Shown piece by piece: positions 63,516 through 64,000 of a stretch of 64,000 nucleotides of DNA. Source of the DNA: an uncultured Odoribacter sp. (GTDB lineage Bacteria > Bacteroidota > Bacteroidia > Bacteroidales > Marinifilaceae). The notes below the pieces were generated by a model. That model worked only from the letters and a program-made list of their open reading frames with translations, ran no database searches and had not been told where the DNA came from. The position numbers were made by a program, and so were the translations under genes. Positions within the stretch are counted from its first letter, which is position 1. Each line of letters starts with the position of its first letter. The stretch is taken from positions 8,210 to 72,209 of the forward strand of contig CAJJNP010000001.1 of NCBI GenBank assembly GCA_905193145.1. Direction: 5' to 3'.

Positions 63516-64000
<485 letters not shown>

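Overview
The window is chromosomal DNA of a Bacteroidota, probably a gut member of the Bacteroidales. The evidence is -7 promoter boxes of the TAnnTTTG type, SusC/FecR/ECF-sigma circuitry, BACON, DUF4302 and Big_2 lipoproteins, an Mpi-type DNA invertase and AT-rich leaders without Shine-Dalgarno sequences. A family such as Odoribacteraceae is possible, but the sequence does not settle the genus. No rRNA, tRNA or CRISPR array was seen.

Layout. 0-0.7 kb: frr with its own promoter. 0.7-10.4 kb (minus strand): an ECF sigma / FecR / SusC-type locus with lipoproteins. Its SusC gene is cut short and fused out of frame to the tail of a zinc-metallopeptidase gene, so most of SusC, any SusD and most of the peptidase are missing. 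10.4-14.1 kb: housekeeping genes kdsB, fabH, rpmF, yceD-like and rsgA. 14.2-23.2 kb: two nearly identical Rpn/PD-(D/E)XK transposase-like genes in inverted orientation. They enclose rdgB, recO, an Mpi-family serine invertase, a putative invertible switch bounded by two identical 18-bp palindromes, a large S-layer-like lipoprotein and an OmpA-family protein.

23.4-38.9 kb is the most unusual part: a seven-gene export cluster. In order it has an ABC ATPase, an ABC permease fused to an M1-peptidase-like domain without HExxH and a golvesin-like end, TolC, a membrane-fusion lipoprotein, an RND pump, a second RND pump fused in one chain to extra membrane helices and a complete ABC ATPase, and a small ABC-2-type permease. 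After dnaG, 41.0-47.6 kb carries a conventional TetR/TolC/MFP/RND efflux operon ending in a small PII-like gene, which serves as a comparison.

47.7-63.4 kb holds ordinary genes: YitT, anaerobic ribonucleotide reductase nrdD-nrdG behind a cobalamin riboswitch, a C_GCAxxG_C_C protein, a TPR protein, a GH3 glycosidase, a D-threonine-aldolase-like enzyme with a Crp/Fnr regulator, pgk, tadA, aroA, aroB and dprA. A perfect FNR-type palindrome lies between the Crp/Fnr gene and the GH3 gene. The window ends inside gdhA.

Starts were moved from the longest reading frame where a promoter box, signal peptide or family length argued for it (yceD-like, fabH, fused RND-ABC, dnaG, TolC genes, pgk, aroA, aroB, dprA).
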